A stretch of 64,000 nucleotides of DNA, taken from Pieris napi. Lineage: Eukaryota; Arthropoda; Insecta; Lepidoptera; Pieridae. Shown here in pieces: positions 49,101-52,101 of the stretch. How positions within the stretch are numbered: position 1 is the first letter of the stretch; the number at the start of each line of letters is the position of its first letter. The position numbers were made by a program, and so were the translations under genes. The notes beneath the pieces are model-generated. The model saw only the letters and a program-made list of their open reading frames with translations, was not told the DNA's origin and searched no databases. Location of the stretch: the NCBI RefSeq assembly GCF_905475465.1, contig NC_062256.1:5341662-5405661 (forward strand). The letters run 5' to 3'.

Positions 49101-51585
49101 GAACTTTTATACCATATCATAAAGTTCAAGTGTTAGTGGAGGGGTTCCGGGTTGACATAATGTATTTGTTGTATTATCAACGTTATTTTTTTTAACTAGC
49201 TAGACCGGTGTCCCGAATAGCAGCAGTTAGGCGGTACGTTGTTCGACAGGCCAGCTAGTTAATTATATTAATAATTATAAAATCATTTTAATATGGTATA
49301 CTTTAACTAATTTTAATTCAGTAATAGTGTAATGTTACAGCCTTCATCAGTAAAGTGACTACACAGCAGTCATTTATTAGATTAGATTAGCATGTAACAC
49401 TAGCACATAAACTGTTCACCTTTATATTTTATTACTATTGAGTCACCAAGATAATAGTAATAATAATCAGTGGCGCCTTTTTTTACGACTAAAACAACAA
49501 ATTATCGTGCCATTATGCAATTTGCAAGTTACTGTCACACCTGTAAGAGGTAACTATGACATTTCTGAATTGAGAAGGCAACACACATAATATGTAGTTT
49601 ATATGTGTGTTGCCTTCTCAATTCAGACATGTCTTGCCAATGCACATTGGCTGATTAGGCGATAATGGGTAATTAAATATCTATTACATATACAAGTTAA
49701 TCCAATCCGTTTCAAGAAATGTGATAATAATTACTCACATAATAATCCTTTAATAGAATCTCTATAGCAGCAACCAGTGCATGGAGGACCTGCCCAGACC
49801 ACATATCACAGTTCTCAATAAATCTTCTCACAATTGAGTAATTTGATGCAACTGGTAACATCTGCTGAACTATTTGCTTCAACGCATCGTCCAAATCATC
49901 AGATATTATAAATTGTCTTGGTTCATACATCTCTTTCACTGGTTTATGGACTATGTAATTTCCAGGAACACCAGTAAATACATAAAGAAGTTCATCAATT
50001 ATGATGTTTTCTTGAGAGAGGACTGGTATACCAGCTGAAAATAAATGTAAATATGTCATGTGTGGTTCTTTATGTACAAATAATTTTGAAAAAATCTGTA
50101 AATTAAAATCAATACTTAACACTAAAAAATATTTATTTATATTAAAACTTAATGTCATAATGTTTTACTTATATAAACAACAAAAAAGCAAAAAACCACA
50201 AACCCAACTAAAATACTTTGAAAACAAGCATACAGACTGAGATGGGAGAAACCGTTAGTGTAGTGTGTGATTCCTCGTATCTCAAAACAAAACATTGCTC
50301 ACCGAGACAATACAATAACAGATTTATGATAATTTTTTGGATCAATTTTGTGATATTCACTAACCAATTTTGGTAATTTAAAACCAGTATAATCTTAATT
50401 GAGGTATCTTTATAAACTTAAAGAACAGACTACTTTTCTTGTTGACTGAGTTCCTGGAATAAACTAGTCTAGTACAATTTAAAGAAAGGTACTCATCAGT
50501 CTAATCATCACAGTGTAAACACAATTTGATAGAAATAAACAAAAAAGGGCTTTGAAATGATGCAATTAAACTGATTTATTTTTGATTGAGATTTAAAATG
50601 TATATTAATTTCTTACCCAATGAGGCTACAATAGGTAAAGGCTCTTTTGGAAAGTCCCAGGACATAAAAGGATGTTCTTTTTGCCAATTAGGCAAGTCTA
50701 AACTATTATACCAATTTGGCATAAGCTTAACCTCTTTTTCTTCAAATGACTTCATGACAAGCTTTTTACTTTCATCAACAGCTTTGAGGAGTTTATCCTT
50801 TATCTGAAAGTTAGATTTGTACATGAATAACAACTTTAAATGCACAGTACAGTACTTGCTTAAGCAGTGAAGTTTAATATTTTGCGGGAACTGGCATGTG
50901 TTAGTCCCAAAACTCAACAATTGTTGTCAGGGATGGAAGGCTAGCACATACAGCAAATGATAAAAGAAACAAATATTACAATGTTGAAGTGAGATTATTA
51001 TGAATTATTATATCACAAAATGTGCAATTACCTGGGGTAAATCATCTTTGGTAATTTGATGTTTATTGTCTCCAATTGCTGGTTTAGGAGCAACTTTTGG
51101 TTTAGATGTTTTAAATTTTTTGTCATCACACAGTAATTTGTAACATATTACTATTATGTTTGACAAATTTTCAACACTGAAAGTTATTGAAAAATGTATA
51201 TTAATATAGTTAGAAAACTTTTATCTGGCTTTTATTCAAGTTTTGTGAAATAAAATATATTTTATATAATAAACTGGAAAGCTCAAGCAATAAAAGTTTA
51301 CTGACTTGCGGTTTCTAAGCTCTTCATATTTTTTTAAAAATACTTTCGAGTTGGAAGCTTTTAATGCCAGCCTTTGTGCATATTCATTTGCTTGTTTGTT
51401 TGAAATAGCATTGATGCCGTAATTTGGATCATTTAGTAAATAGTTTGATACTGTATCTACTTCTAAATTACACCTGAAATATAGGAGGAAATAATTTATT
51501 TATAAATACAATAGTACGTTGTAATCAAAATGCATTGAAATGCATACCCTAAAGAGTCTAATATCTCTTTTATTGTACTTTGCAT
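13521..51585 (-). CDS. Grip84: Gamma-tubulin complex component 2, 15-exon gene
   Basis: I assembled this by joining minus-strand exons 51585-51548, 51473-51306, 51176-51032, 50803-50617, 50034-49739, 48829-48701, 48102-47929, 47039-46862, 45740-45452, 43653-43538, 42078-41907, 41363-41195, 17666-17523, 14175-14012 and 13608-13521. Every intron starts GT and ends AG, and the phases close without a stop into 818 codons; human GCP2 is about 900 residues. Residues across the whole length match GCP2, such as [63 protein letters not shown] and [18 protein letters not shown]. The product should join GCP3 and gamma-tubulin in the small complex that nucleates microtubules at centrosomes and spindles. 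An in-frame TGA 18 bases upstream supports the start at 51585. Intron 12 is about 23.5 kb and contains painless on the other strand. Confidence 0.93.
13722..13830 (+). repeat. Dispersed repeat CCCATGGACACTC family, copy 1
   Basis: A fragment with GCAAACGGGCTGAAG, TACCGCCCACGGACTC, GAGGGCTCGCGAGTGC and CCGGCCTTTT. It lies in Grip84 intron 14, between exons 14 and 15. Confidence 0.7.
14012..14175 (-). CDS. Grip84: Grip84 exon 14
   Basis: Acceptor ATGTTTCAG, donor CAG|GTACTT. It encodes residues 736-789, with a Ser-rich start then [20 protein letters not shown], where helices of the GCP C-terminal domain are expected. It ends two bases into an Arg codon completed by exon 15. Confidence 0.88.
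14176..15777. other. Grip84 intron 13, distal part
   Basis: AT-rich intron sequence. I see no gene, RNA or clear repeat here apart from short simple runs. Confidence 0.5.
15778..16332 (+). mobile_element. Hairpin-ended MITE family, copy A
   Basis: It starts with GTGCGTGTACTAGTGTACAC after an A run, then GAAGTGAAACCTCTTTATGA. It ends CGATAAAGAAGTTCCACTTC before AAAAA. The terminal repeat is itself nearly palindromic (GAAGTGAAACTTC). The interior matches copies B and C as far as about 16060 and again in the last 80 bp, where GCGTAACGG motifs occur. Confidence 0.8.
16544..17333. mobile_element. TIR element with CTTAGGTTTCCTAG ends, split by copy B
   Basis: CTTAGGTTTCCTAGAAAAGC at 16544 is exactly inverted at 17333, and the arms continue imperfectly through GCCGTTA and ACGGCTGTAAT. 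The interior outside copy B is GC-richer and shows ACGGCCGT repeats. Copy B (16730-17157) lies inside and has T runs on both sides. A target duplication for the outer element is not clear. Confidence 0.7.
16730..17157 (-). mobile_element. Hairpin-ended MITE family, copy B
   Basis: A minus-strand copy, nearly the same length as copy C. Read on its own strand it opens with TGTGCGTGTACTAGTGTAC and GAAGTGAAACTTCTTTATGA, and ends with three ACGCGTAACCGAAA-type units and CCCCGATAAACAAGTTTCAC. T5 flanks on the plus strand may be the target duplication. Confidence 0.88.
17523..17666 (-). CDS. Grip84: Grip84 exon 13
   Basis: Acceptor ATTTTCAG, donor CCAG|GTTTTT, 48 codons in phase 0 (residues 688-735). 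[18 protein letters not shown] and [12 protein letters not shown] match the human GCP2 segment that follows the QYYMMFEV region. It is separated from exon 12 by about 23.5 kb. Confidence 0.93.
17914..18020 (+). repeat. LINE/SINE 3'-tail module, copy 2
   Basis: GGTTGCCTGGTAGAGATCGC, AAGCGATAAGGCCGCC and CTGCAACGAAG followed by a T run. Same order as 6413-6545. Directly abutted by a SINE. Confidence 0.7.
18021..18264 (-). mobile_element. tRNA-derived SINE type 2, copy 1
   Basis: On the minus strand a tRNA-like head carries an A box (GGTCTAGTGGTTAGTACC) and a B box (GGGTTCGATCCCC). A unique body follows (GATGAGCATTTGGTG, then CTAGTACCCATAACAC). It matches 27712-27962. The head has no closing acceptor stem, so it is not a working tRNA. 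Confidence 0.88.
18265..18727. other. Intron 12 stretch without a gene
   Basis: No gene recognised. TTACCGACGCGGTTTCGCG at about 18409 resembles other lepidopteran repeat ends, but no second copy is present in this window. Confidence 0.4.
18728..18855 (-). repeat. Dispersed repeat CCCATGGACACTC family, copy 2
   Basis: The inverse of the family seen at 13722-13830, 26505-26760 and 31010-31245: GCCTCCTGCCCGTTTGCC, AACATCAGGTGAGCC, GAGTGTCCATGGGCGGC and AAGGCCGACAACGCACTTG. A widespread lepidopteran interspersed repeat; class uncertain. Confidence 0.75.
19239..19512 (+). repeat. Dispersed repeat with GTATGT border, copy 1
   Basis: Starts ACCGACTCCTTCGGACTCG and continues through GACAGATTTAATTCAAACTT to AAAAAGCGTGGG. 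The first part matches 63113-63200 in direct orientation. The last 105 bp matches 63385-63500 inverted. Just left is a small hairpin, ATCTGTATG...CATACAGAT (19213-19238). Confidence 0.8.
19513..20361. other. Intron 12 stretch without a gene
   Basis: AT-rich; no coding signal or repeat recognised. Confidence 0.45.
20362..20520 (+). promoter_or_regulatory. Promoter-like GC-richer stretch, possible painless 5' exon
   Basis: A locally G+C-rich tract (GACTGCGCTCGCGCAC, GAGTGGCGCGCCCGTC, GGACCAATAGC) in AT-rich intron DNA. It holds several TCAGT motifs (CACTCAGTCGTAG, GTCAGTTAATT), the arthropod initiator consensus, and a CCAAT box. No TATA is obvious at the expected distance. A GT donor after TTAATTCAG at about 20512 would allow splicing to the painless acceptor at 37430. 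The link to painless is inferred only from strand and position. Confidence 0.35.
20521..21074. other. Intron 12 stretch without a gene
   Basis: Short open frames on both strands, none with a recognisable domain. Confidence 0.45.
21075..21262. repeat. 61-bp tandem repeat, about three units
   Basis: CGACTGTGTTTTGTTTATCA starts at 21079, 21140 and 21201. Each unit also carries ATTTATA and AAACATTTCACA. The third unit is altered by GATTTAGGAATTGTTGACAT, and a short CA run follows. Confidence 0.92.
21818..22170 (-). mobile_element. RTE-like LINE 3' end, copy 1
   Basis: Its reverse complement matches 46490-46838 and 24640-25000: CACCATGCCTCCTGCTGATA, GGTTGCAGCTCCTTACAAA, AAAAGAGTGGCGGAG and a TGAATTTGAATTT-type tail at 21818. 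A repetitive short-word tail is usual for RTE-class LINEs. No reverse transcriptase is present. Confidence 0.75.
22171..23414. other. Intron 12 stretch without a gene
   Basis: A 65-codon plus frame at 22629-22826 and its minus counterpart have no recognisable domain. No splice-consistent exon was found. Confidence 0.4.
23415..23709 (+). mobile_element. tRNA-derived SINE type 1, copy 1
   Basis: Full-length reference copy in this window. Head with A-box-like TGGCCTAGTGGCTTCAG and B box GGTTCGATTCC, then GTGCACCAATGGAC, GTGAGGAAACCGACATGTC and GGCACAGGAGGCTGATC, with the 3' end GGTTGTAGCGCCACTGATTT. About 295 bp. Confidence 0.9.
24054..24386 (+). mobile_element. Helitron-like element H1
   Basis: Starts TCTATATCTAATATATAAAG and ends GCCGGGTCAGCTAG, lying between a host A and a host T. 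A 5' TC, a 3' CTAG and A/T insertion without duplication are Helitron hallmarks. The interior holds GGTGTCCACCCC and ACAACCCCTAATTTTC, shared with H2, H3, H4 and H12. Non-autonomous. Confidence 0.85.
24640..25000 (-). mobile_element. RTE-like LINE 3' end, copy 2
   Basis: Same family as 21818-22170 and 46490-46838 (TATCAGCAGGAGGCATGGTG, TTGTAAGGAGCTGCAACC, GAAGAACTGGCAATAAACTC). H2 begins only about 12 bp beyond it. Confidence 0.75.
25012..25334 (+). mobile_element. Helitron-like element H2
   Basis: Starts TCTATATCTAATATATAAAA after an A and ends GCCGGGTCAGCTAG before a T. It shares the body of H1. Confidence 0.85.
25335..25744. other. Intron 12 stretch without a gene
   Basis: No gene recognised. 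GAAGGACGGCCGGTTAG and GAAGGTTCACGGGACTGCG look repeat-like, but no partner copy occurs in the window. Confidence 0.4.
25745..25800. repeat. Perfect 22-bp-arm hairpin
   Basis: AAATACCTAAAAAGTGTGTG plus AC at 25745-25766 is exactly inverted at 25779-25800, around a 12-base loop. No ORF. Possibly a minimal MITE. Confidence 0.92.
25801..26504. other. Intron 12 stretch without a gene
   Basis: AT-rich; nothing recognised. Confidence 0.45.
26505..26760 (+). repeat. Dispersed repeat CCCATGGACACTC family, copy 3
   Basis: Carries AACAGGGGGCAAACGGGCAG, ACCGCCCATGGACACTC, GAGGGCTCGCGAGTGCG and AGGACCCGAAGTCGAATTAG, ending near AAAAACGC. One of the longer copies. Confidence 0.8.
27097..27484 (-). mobile_element. 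Helitron-like element H8
   Basis: On the minus strand it begins TCTTATATATAAATTACGTG and ends GGCCGGTCTGCTAG before T. Same family as 46174-46440 and 52102-52478 (GGAGAACACCAGTCATGG, AGCGTTGCTGTGGC). Confidence 0.85.
27712..27962 (+). mobile_element. tRNA-derived SINE type 2, copy 2
   Basis: Head ATTGGTCTAGTGGTTAGTAC and GGGTTCGATCCCCGGC, body as in 18021-18264 but inverted, and an A-rich end. The two copies are very similar, including (TCTA)n and TATGTATGTATAT pieces. Confidence 0.88.
28119..28392 (-). mobile_element. SINE type 1, copy 2
   Basis: An inverse copy: AGTGGCGCTACAACC at the plus left end, CTCACAATGTTTTCC in the middle and GGATCGAACCTACGAC near the head. Moderately diverged. Confidence 0.85.
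28785..29085 (+). mobile_element. SINE type 1, copy 3 (fragment), split by a MITE
   Basis: CAGCTGTGCACCAATGAA through AAGGAAACCGGCAC matches the SINE body. After the MITE (28892-29054) the SINE resumes at AAGACAAAGACGGC and CTAATCACCTACTTG. The tRNA head is missing. Confidence 0.75.
28892..29054. mobile_element. PIF/Harbinger-like MITE nested in a SINE
   Basis: Inverted ends AGGCCGATTTACATTATC continue for more than 40 bp with almost no mismatch, so the 163-bp element is nearly one hairpin. TAA lies on both sides (28889-28891 and 29055-29057), the 3-bp duplication typical of PIF/Harbinger. Non-coding. Confidence 0.88.
29265..29530 (-). mobile_element. SINE type 1, copy 4
   Basis: An inverse copy with CAGTGGCACTACAACC at the left and GCCACTAGGCCAACACTGCT at the right. 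The part around TGATCAGCCTCC is shortened. Confidence 0.88.
29575..29790 (-). repeat. Dispersed repeat CCCATGGACACTC family, copy 4 (diverged)
   Basis: TTGCCTCCTGCTC, GTAGGTGTCCATGCAC, GATCGGCAACGCATTCGC and ACCAATTTATGG match the family inverted, with many changes. Confidence 0.55.
29791..30340. other. Intron 12 stretch without a gene
   Basis: A 73-codon minus frame at 30029-30250 has no recognisable domain. Otherwise AT-rich. Confidence 0.4.
30341..30698 (+). mobile_element. Helitron-like element H3
   Basis: Starts TCTAATATATAAAATTCTCG after A and ends GCCGGGTCAGCTAG, here followed by G. It shares the body of H1. Confidence 0.83.
31010..31245 (+). repeat. Dispersed repeat CCCATGGACACTC family, copy 5
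   Basis: ACCGCCGCCTATGGACACTC, TGGCTCGCGAGTGCGTTGCC, GGACCCTAAGTCGAATTGG and GTGGGCAGCTGGTTC, all in order. Confidence 0.8.
31449..31907 (-). mobile_element. Helitron-like element H5
   Basis: On the minus strand it starts TCTATAATATAAAAATG after A and ends GCCAGGCCAGCTAG before T. It shares GACTTTTTCACTC-type text, GTACTTCAAGGAATATTAT and GGGACACCGGTCTAGC with H6, inverted. Confidence 0.82.
32170..32460 (-). mobile_element. SINE type 1, copy 5
   Basis: A near full-length inverse copy: AGTGGCGCTACAACCTC, CTCACGATGTTTTCCTTCAC, GGGTTCGAACCTACGAC and GCCACTAGGCCAACACTGCT. Confidence 0.9.
32500..33123 (+). mobile_element. SINE type 1, copy 6, split by a hAT MITE
   Basis: TAGAGCAGTGTTCATCTAGTG is the SINE start. 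The hAT MITE (32522-32875) follows, and the SINE then resumes with TCTAGTGGCTTTAGAGCG and runs to GGTTGCCACTG. The break lies in the A-box region of the tRNA head. Confidence 0.85.
32522..32875. mobile_element. hAT-type MITE nested in a SINE
   Basis: The ends CAGTGTTTCCCAAC are exact inverted repeats. The flanking 8 bases are ATCTAGTG (32514-32521) and GTCTAGTG (32876-32883), one mismatch, so an 8-bp duplication. Size is 354 bp with no transposase. A CAGTG end plus an 8-bp duplication is diagnostic of hAT. Confidence 0.92.
33126..34697. other. Intron 12 stretch without a gene
   Basis: Several frames of 60-80 codons, all AT-rich and without recognisable domains. CTGGTAT-type words recur at 33570-33680. 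Confidence 0.4.
34701..34939. mobile_element. PIF/Harbinger-like MITE with TTA duplication
   Basis: Ends GGGTATGTTTCACAAT and, inverted, GGGTCTGTTTCACAAT, with arms continuing imperfectly for about 70 bp. TTA on both sides (34698-34700 and 34940-34942). 239 bp, non-coding. Confidence 0.9.
35288..35397. repeat. 55-bp tandem duplication, AT-rich
   Basis: CGTTGGTATAATTATATATA starts at 35291 and again at 35346, followed by the same GGTATTATATATATAGTATA. Two units. Confidence 0.9.
35660..36094. repeat. Possible MITE with GTGCCACATACTTTTCT ends
   Basis: AGTGCCACATACTTTTCT at about 35660 is exactly inverted at 36075-36092, and the match continues imperfectly through GGCCGG. The right end reads CAGTGCCAC on the minus strand, hAT-like. 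I found no 8-bp duplication, so the class is uncertain. Confidence 0.6.
36837..37132 (+). mobile_element. SINE type 1, copy 7
   Basis: GAGCAGTGTTGGCCTAGTGG, GCAGGTTCGATAACC (altered B box), GTGCACCAATGGAC and TTATAGCGCTAATGATT. It lies 300 bp upstream of the painless coding exon. Confidence 0.9.
37133..37430 (+). promoter_or_regulatory. Upstream flank of painless, ending in a splice acceptor
   Basis: AT-rich sequence ending TTTTCTATTTACAG at 37417-37430, a good pyrimidine-rich 3' splice site directly before the exon. It implies at least one upstream non-coding exon, not identified with certainty. Confidence 0.6.
37431..37451 (+). other. Upstream ORF overlapping the painless start (ATGA)
   Basis: ATG is the first codon after the acceptor, and the frame MPAIES ends in TGA at 37449-37451. 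That stop overlaps the painless ATG (37448-37450) as ATGA. If the exon starts at 37431, ribosomes would meet this ATG first. Leaky scanning or reinitiation would be needed, so it may limit channel output. Confidence 0.55.
37448..40297 (+). CDS. pain: TRPA cation channel painless
   Basis: A 949-residue channel in one uninterrupted exon; an in-frame TGA (37442-37444) just upstream fixes the start. Painless proteins are usually 900-950 residues. The N-terminal half holds ankyrin repeats (for example [20 protein letters not shown] near 93, [14 protein letters not shown] near 177, [20 protein letters not shown] near 394). Then come six membrane segments: S1 about 536-560, S2 573-592, S3 607-623, S4 633-655, S5 673-692 and S6 751-772. 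The pore loop has IVMLTGEFD (about 729-737). [14 protein letters not shown] after S6 and [16 protein letters not shown] before S1 are painless hallmarks. The S5-pore linker has an acidic run (EDEEEDFF). It should form a tetrameric Ca2+-permeable channel in sensory neurons for heat and mechanical or chemical nociception. It lies inside Grip84 intron 12 on the opposite strand. Confidence 0.95.
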   Translation: MTRDNYEMNNRLSRGGSLFGGDPQTQLRTALRTNDYATFKKLVGYGAVDLEYVYPYPDYKTCLELAISEPNKKDFVKLLLQHEVQVNNINETHGAAPIHFAVETGNIDALALLLEDDRIDVNVKCKGNTALLMAIKQIQDLDDDRERELAVYEDMVELLVKAGCNANAPDQRGVTPVYSAAKQGLERVITYILDYSKDPVNLDSYKDIRGKTARYYLQEAFPHLVARFDSNSETAEIVDADKLFSYLSRHEEDNFIRDFNRLVKNNEHRTVLSANNGMNTLLQQATDKGFEKVVLTLLNNGADPNATCPGNSVRPVAIACQNGYSRILKMFIDHESTLFDSVNSESLLQITIKGMRTGSKSHQIDFQSCLDMLLKNPKINTDVNHKDVKDNTALHYAARNGDSDTVLDLLRNGACIGLRNKFDEPPLADISAKTLETYLDECITTNGERPSDDDYEIHIKYSFLVYPNNSLENELSKIPLMDKSNNNVDKEFDAILAPETEALLYMTRNEELRPLLKHPVITSFLYLKWQRISCLFYANITFYFLLWLCLMLYIIFGYGVDRHQPKSIETLNILTHIGTSIGLILLIFRELFQLLVSPTRYLQSIENWMEIALIFVTAWIVCYDSAPESTKQQLSAVAILLSSAEFVLLIGQFPTLSTYIVMLKTVSWNFFKFLLWYCILIIAFALSFYSLFREDVKDEEQTAPNPNPAPEDEEEDFFKDPGSSLFKTIVMLTGEFDASSIKFSTFPITSHIIFIVFVFMIPIVLFNLLNGLAVSDTQEIRADAELVGHISRVRLISYFESVLIGKSYTKPMRCWSWFAPYIQDLQFITPKTLCMKPFATRISLFPHFLPKYRIIVKPNQDNRFDIPHPEPGKYGDDYEDIEGGKCCFERCQANRLDRKIVKNAKVVISKKTYISEFDEIKDKLSHCERKIESIESTLKKVLQNLENNY
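40381..40386 (+). terminator. Poly(A) signal of painless
   Basis: AATAAA about 84 bases after the stop, followed by a T-rich and GT-rich stretch (TTCTTTTTAACAGTGTTGTG). A short 3' UTR. Confidence 0.65.
40400..40853. other. Spacer between painless and H4
   Basis: AT-rich intron sequence; nothing recognised. Confidence 0.45.
40854..41175 (+). mobile_element. Helitron-like element H4, next to the Grip84 exon 12 donor
   Basis: Starts TCTTATATATAAAATTCTCG after A and ends GCCGGGTAAGCTAG before T. Its 3' end is 20 bp from the end of exon 12, so it occupies the first part of intron 12. It shares the H1 body. Confidence 0.83.
41195..41363 (-). CDS. Grip84: Grip84 exon 12
   Basis: Acceptor AATTCCAG, donor AGT|GTGAGT. 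Residues 631-687: [15 protein letters not shown], then [20 protein letters not shown], one of the most conserved GCP2 segments. Confidence 0.93.
41555..41775 (+). repeat. Dispersed repeat rich in CGTTACG, copy 2
   Basis: GGGGAGCGTTCAAGTATTAC, GTAACGAATTTTGGG, CTTTTGTAAAACGTTACGAT, GCGGGGATTGAATTACGCG and GGGTACAGAAAAATGTTACG. Same order as 12767-12915 inverted, with about 100 extra bases in the centre. In Grip84 intron 11. Confidence 0.7.
41907..42078 (-). CDS. Grip84: Grip84 exon 11
   Basis: Acceptor TTATTCCAG, donor GTCG|GTAAGT. Residues 574-630: [33 protein letters not shown], matching human GCP2 almost position by position. Confidence 0.93.
42185..42536 (-). mobile_element. Hairpin-ended MITE family, copy D (diverged)
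   Basis: The plus left end is GAAGTGAAAACTTCTTTAGC, the right end GAAGTATAACTTCTTACGCG followed by CACGCACCC and a T run. The ends match copies A-C but the interior is different. Grip84 intron 10. Confidence 0.65.
43239..43427. mobile_element. Foldback MITE, copy 1
   Basis: Arms begin CCTTGCGATTCTGTAACTC and run through GGTCGTGAAGCAGTCATTTT and GATTTGGCATTC on both sides, around a centre GCTTATAGTTTATTGTTTAT. 189 bp. Same family as 59135-59361. Grip84 intron 10. Confidence 0.9.
43538..43653 (-). CDS. Grip84: Grip84 exon 10
   Basis: Acceptor ATTGCAG, donor AATG|GTATGT. Residues 535-573: [20 protein letters not shown], equivalent to the DLKIDLMPHDLITQLL region of human GCP2. Confidence 0.92.
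43778..44327 (+). mobile_element. Helitron-like element H7
   Basis: Starts TCTATATATATAAAAGAAAG after A, has CGAGAACGGCTGGACCGATT near the 5' end, and ends GCCAGGTCAGCTAG before T. 550 bp. An R1-like LINE was inserted at its very 3' end. Confidence 0.85.
44332..44987 (+). mobile_element. R1-clade-like LINE 3' fragment with 14-bp target duplication
   Basis: GGTCAGCTAGTTAT occurs at 44318-44331 and again at 44988-45001. Between them is a 656-bp piece: the end of a LINE ORF, a GC-rich 3' UTR and an A run of about 25. This is a textbook 5'-truncated retroposition. The target is the 3' terminus of H7. Confidence 0.95.
44344..44736 (+). pseudogene. C-terminal end of an R1-like LINE polymerase protein
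   Basis: 130 codons open to a [22 protein letters not shown] and [18 protein letters not shown] (zinc-knuckle pattern C-C-H-C, about residues 31-49) are typical of the post-RT tail of R1/TRAS-type elements. [18 protein letters not shown] near 90-107 is also typical. Only the tail of the protein survives; RT and endonuclease are absent. GC content is well above that of the neighbours. The Met start is not meaningful. Confidence 0.88.
45452..45740 (-). CDS. Grip84: Grip84 exon 9
   Basis: Acceptor TTCAAACAG, donor TGCG|GTATGT. Residues 439-534: [37 protein letters not shown] and [10 protein letters not shown]. Start of the gamma-tubulin-binding C-terminal half. Confidence 0.94.
45985..46138 (+). 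mobile_element. RTE-like LINE 3' end with GACTTTGACTTTGA tail
   Basis: CACACGAAACTACC, GGGGCAACTAGAATCATC, TTCAAAAGTGCCATTTTAGA and AATAAACGATTTGACTTTGA. The same module lies inverted at 63877-64000. An (AT)n run follows at once. Grip84 intron 8. Confidence 0.8.
46139..46172. repeat. (AT)n microsatellite
   Basis: About 17 AT units between an RTE-like tail and a Helitron-like end. Confidence 0.95.
46174..46440 (-). mobile_element. Helitron-like element H9, truncated
   Basis: CTAGCAGACCGGCCAAGCG at the plus left end and the H8 body up to GCTATCCTATCTTTTA, where homology stops abruptly. Confidence 0.8.
46490..46838 (+). mobile_element. RTE-like LINE 3' end, copy 3
   Basis: CACCATGCCTCCTGCTGATA to the tail GAATTTGAATTT. 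It ends about 24 bp before Grip84 exon 8 and may include its donor-side intron bases. Confidence 0.78.
46862..47039 (-). CDS. Grip84: Grip84 exon 8
   Basis: Acceptor TTTTTTCAG, donor TGCG|GTAAGA. Residues 380-438: [26 protein letters not shown] and [14 protein letters not shown], strongly GCP2-like. Confidence 0.94.
47194..47876 (-). mobile_element. Helitron-like element H12, interrupted by copy C
   Basis: On the minus strand it starts TCTAATATATAAAATTCTCG and ends in CTAG (plus 47194-47197). The H1-type body is broken inside an A/T run by copy C of the hairpin-ended family. It fills most of Grip84 intron 7. Confidence 0.83.
47372..47796 (+). mobile_element. Hairpin-ended MITE family, copy C (best preserved)
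   Basis: TGTGCGTGTACTAGTGTAC, GAAGTGAAACTTCTTTATGA, a 250-bp AT-rich interior, CAACCGTGGTAGGGACGAG, two GTGACGCGTAACCGAAA units after CGCGCGTAACGG, then CCCCGATAAAGAAGTTTCAC. It sits in an A run inside H12. Confidence 0.9.
47929..48102 (-). CDS. Grip84: Grip84 exon 7
   Basis: Acceptor TTGTTTTAG, donor CAT|GTAAGT. 58 codons in phase 0, residues 322-379: [20 protein letters not shown] and [19 protein letters not shown]. Confidence 0.94.
48200..48285 (-). repeat. Dispersed repeat CCCATGGACACTC family, copy 6 (short)
   Basis: GTGAGTGCCCATGGGCGG, CACTTAACATAAGATGAGC and TTGCCCGTTTGCC. Confidence 0.65.
48436..48541 (-). repeat. LINE/SINE 3'-tail module, copy 3
   Basis: ACTTCGTTGCATAC, GGCGGCCTTAACGC and GCGATCTCTTCCAGGCAAC, the inverse of 6413-6545 and 17914-18020. 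Grip84 intron 6. Confidence 0.7.
48701..48829 (-). CDS. Grip84: Grip84 exon 6
   Basis: Acceptor ATATTTCAG, donor CAAG|GTATGT. 43 codons in phase 0, residues 279-321: [35 protein letters not shown]. Confidence 0.94.
48880..49258 (+). mobile_element. Helitron-like element H6
   Basis: Starts TCTATATCTATATATATAAA, has AAAACGGCTTGACCGATTTG, and ends GGCCAGCTAG before T. Same family as H5. Grip84 intron 5. Confidence 0.85.
49561..49630. repeat. Hairpin with 29-bp arms
   Basis: CTGAATTGAGAAGGCAACAC is repeated inverted at about 49602-49630 around a 12-base loop, with one mismatch near the outer end. Confidence 0.92.
49739..50034 (-). CDS. Grip84: Grip84 exon 5
   Basis: Acceptor TTATTTTCAG, donor TAT|GTGAGT. 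Residues 180-278: [19 protein letters not shown] opens the Spc97/Spc98 N-terminal domain, followed by [20 protein letters not shown]. Confidence 0.95.
50617..50803 (-). CDS. Grip84: Grip84 exon 4
   Basis: Acceptor AACTTTCAG, donor TTGG|GTAAGA. Residues 118-179: [18 protein letters not shown] and [15 protein letters not shown], the variable N-terminal part. Confidence 0.88.
51032..51176 (-). CDS. Grip84: Grip84 exon 3
   Basis: Acceptor AACTTTCAG, donor CCAG|GTAATT. Residues 69-117, with a Lys/Pro-rich stretch ([15 protein letters not shown]). Little conservation expected here; supported by phase and splice sites. Confidence 0.85.
51306..51473 (-). CDS. Grip84: Grip84 exon 2
   Basis: Acceptor ATTTCAG, donor GCAA|GTCAGT. 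Residues 13-68: [20 protein letters not shown] and [12 protein letters not shown]. Confidence 0.87.
51548..51585 (-). CDS. Grip84: Grip84 exon 1 (start)
   Basis: ATG in a good context (GATAAAATG), 12 codons and two bases ([13 protein letters not shown] when joined), donor TTAGG|GTATGC. An in-frame TGA at 51604-51606 supports this as the true start. Confidence 0.85.
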
Positions 51586-51606
51586 TTTATCACCACAAAC
51601 TAATCA

Positions 51607-52093
51607 AATTTTGTTCATCTATGTCCGTATTTTCAAGTTTATTATTGTGCTTTTTCGGTAAAACGTAAGTCAAGTCCAAGTTTTTCAAATTTAAAACGCT
51701 TTGACTACAGACTATTGACTTATTGAGTGACATTTATATTATTATGATTTATGACATAAAATACAGCGATATGTAATGTGACAGCGCAAACTGACAATTA
51801 AAATAGATTATAGATTAGGCTGAAACCCGAAAACTAAAGTTTAGAAAACTTAAAATAAGAAACCGCACTAACATAACAATTAAAGAATTATATTGGTATT
51901 TGATCCTTAACGCCATTCTAATGCGTAAAAAGAAGATAAAAATATATTTTGTGTTGTGTCGTTTTATAATGTAGATAGGTTGGCAGCAGCTACATTGTCT
52001 AAATAAAGTTTACACTTTAACAAACGTATACAAACTATAATTAATTCGATTTTATTGAAAAGGCAGGCATTATTAGCATCAAACATTAGTGTA
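51607..52093 (-). promoter_or_regulatory. Upstream region of Grip84
   Basis: The promoter should lie here by position. I see no clear TATA or initiator combination. Sequence is AT-rich and free of recognised repeats. Confidence 0.3.
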
Positions 52094-52101
52094 ATAGGGA
52101 T

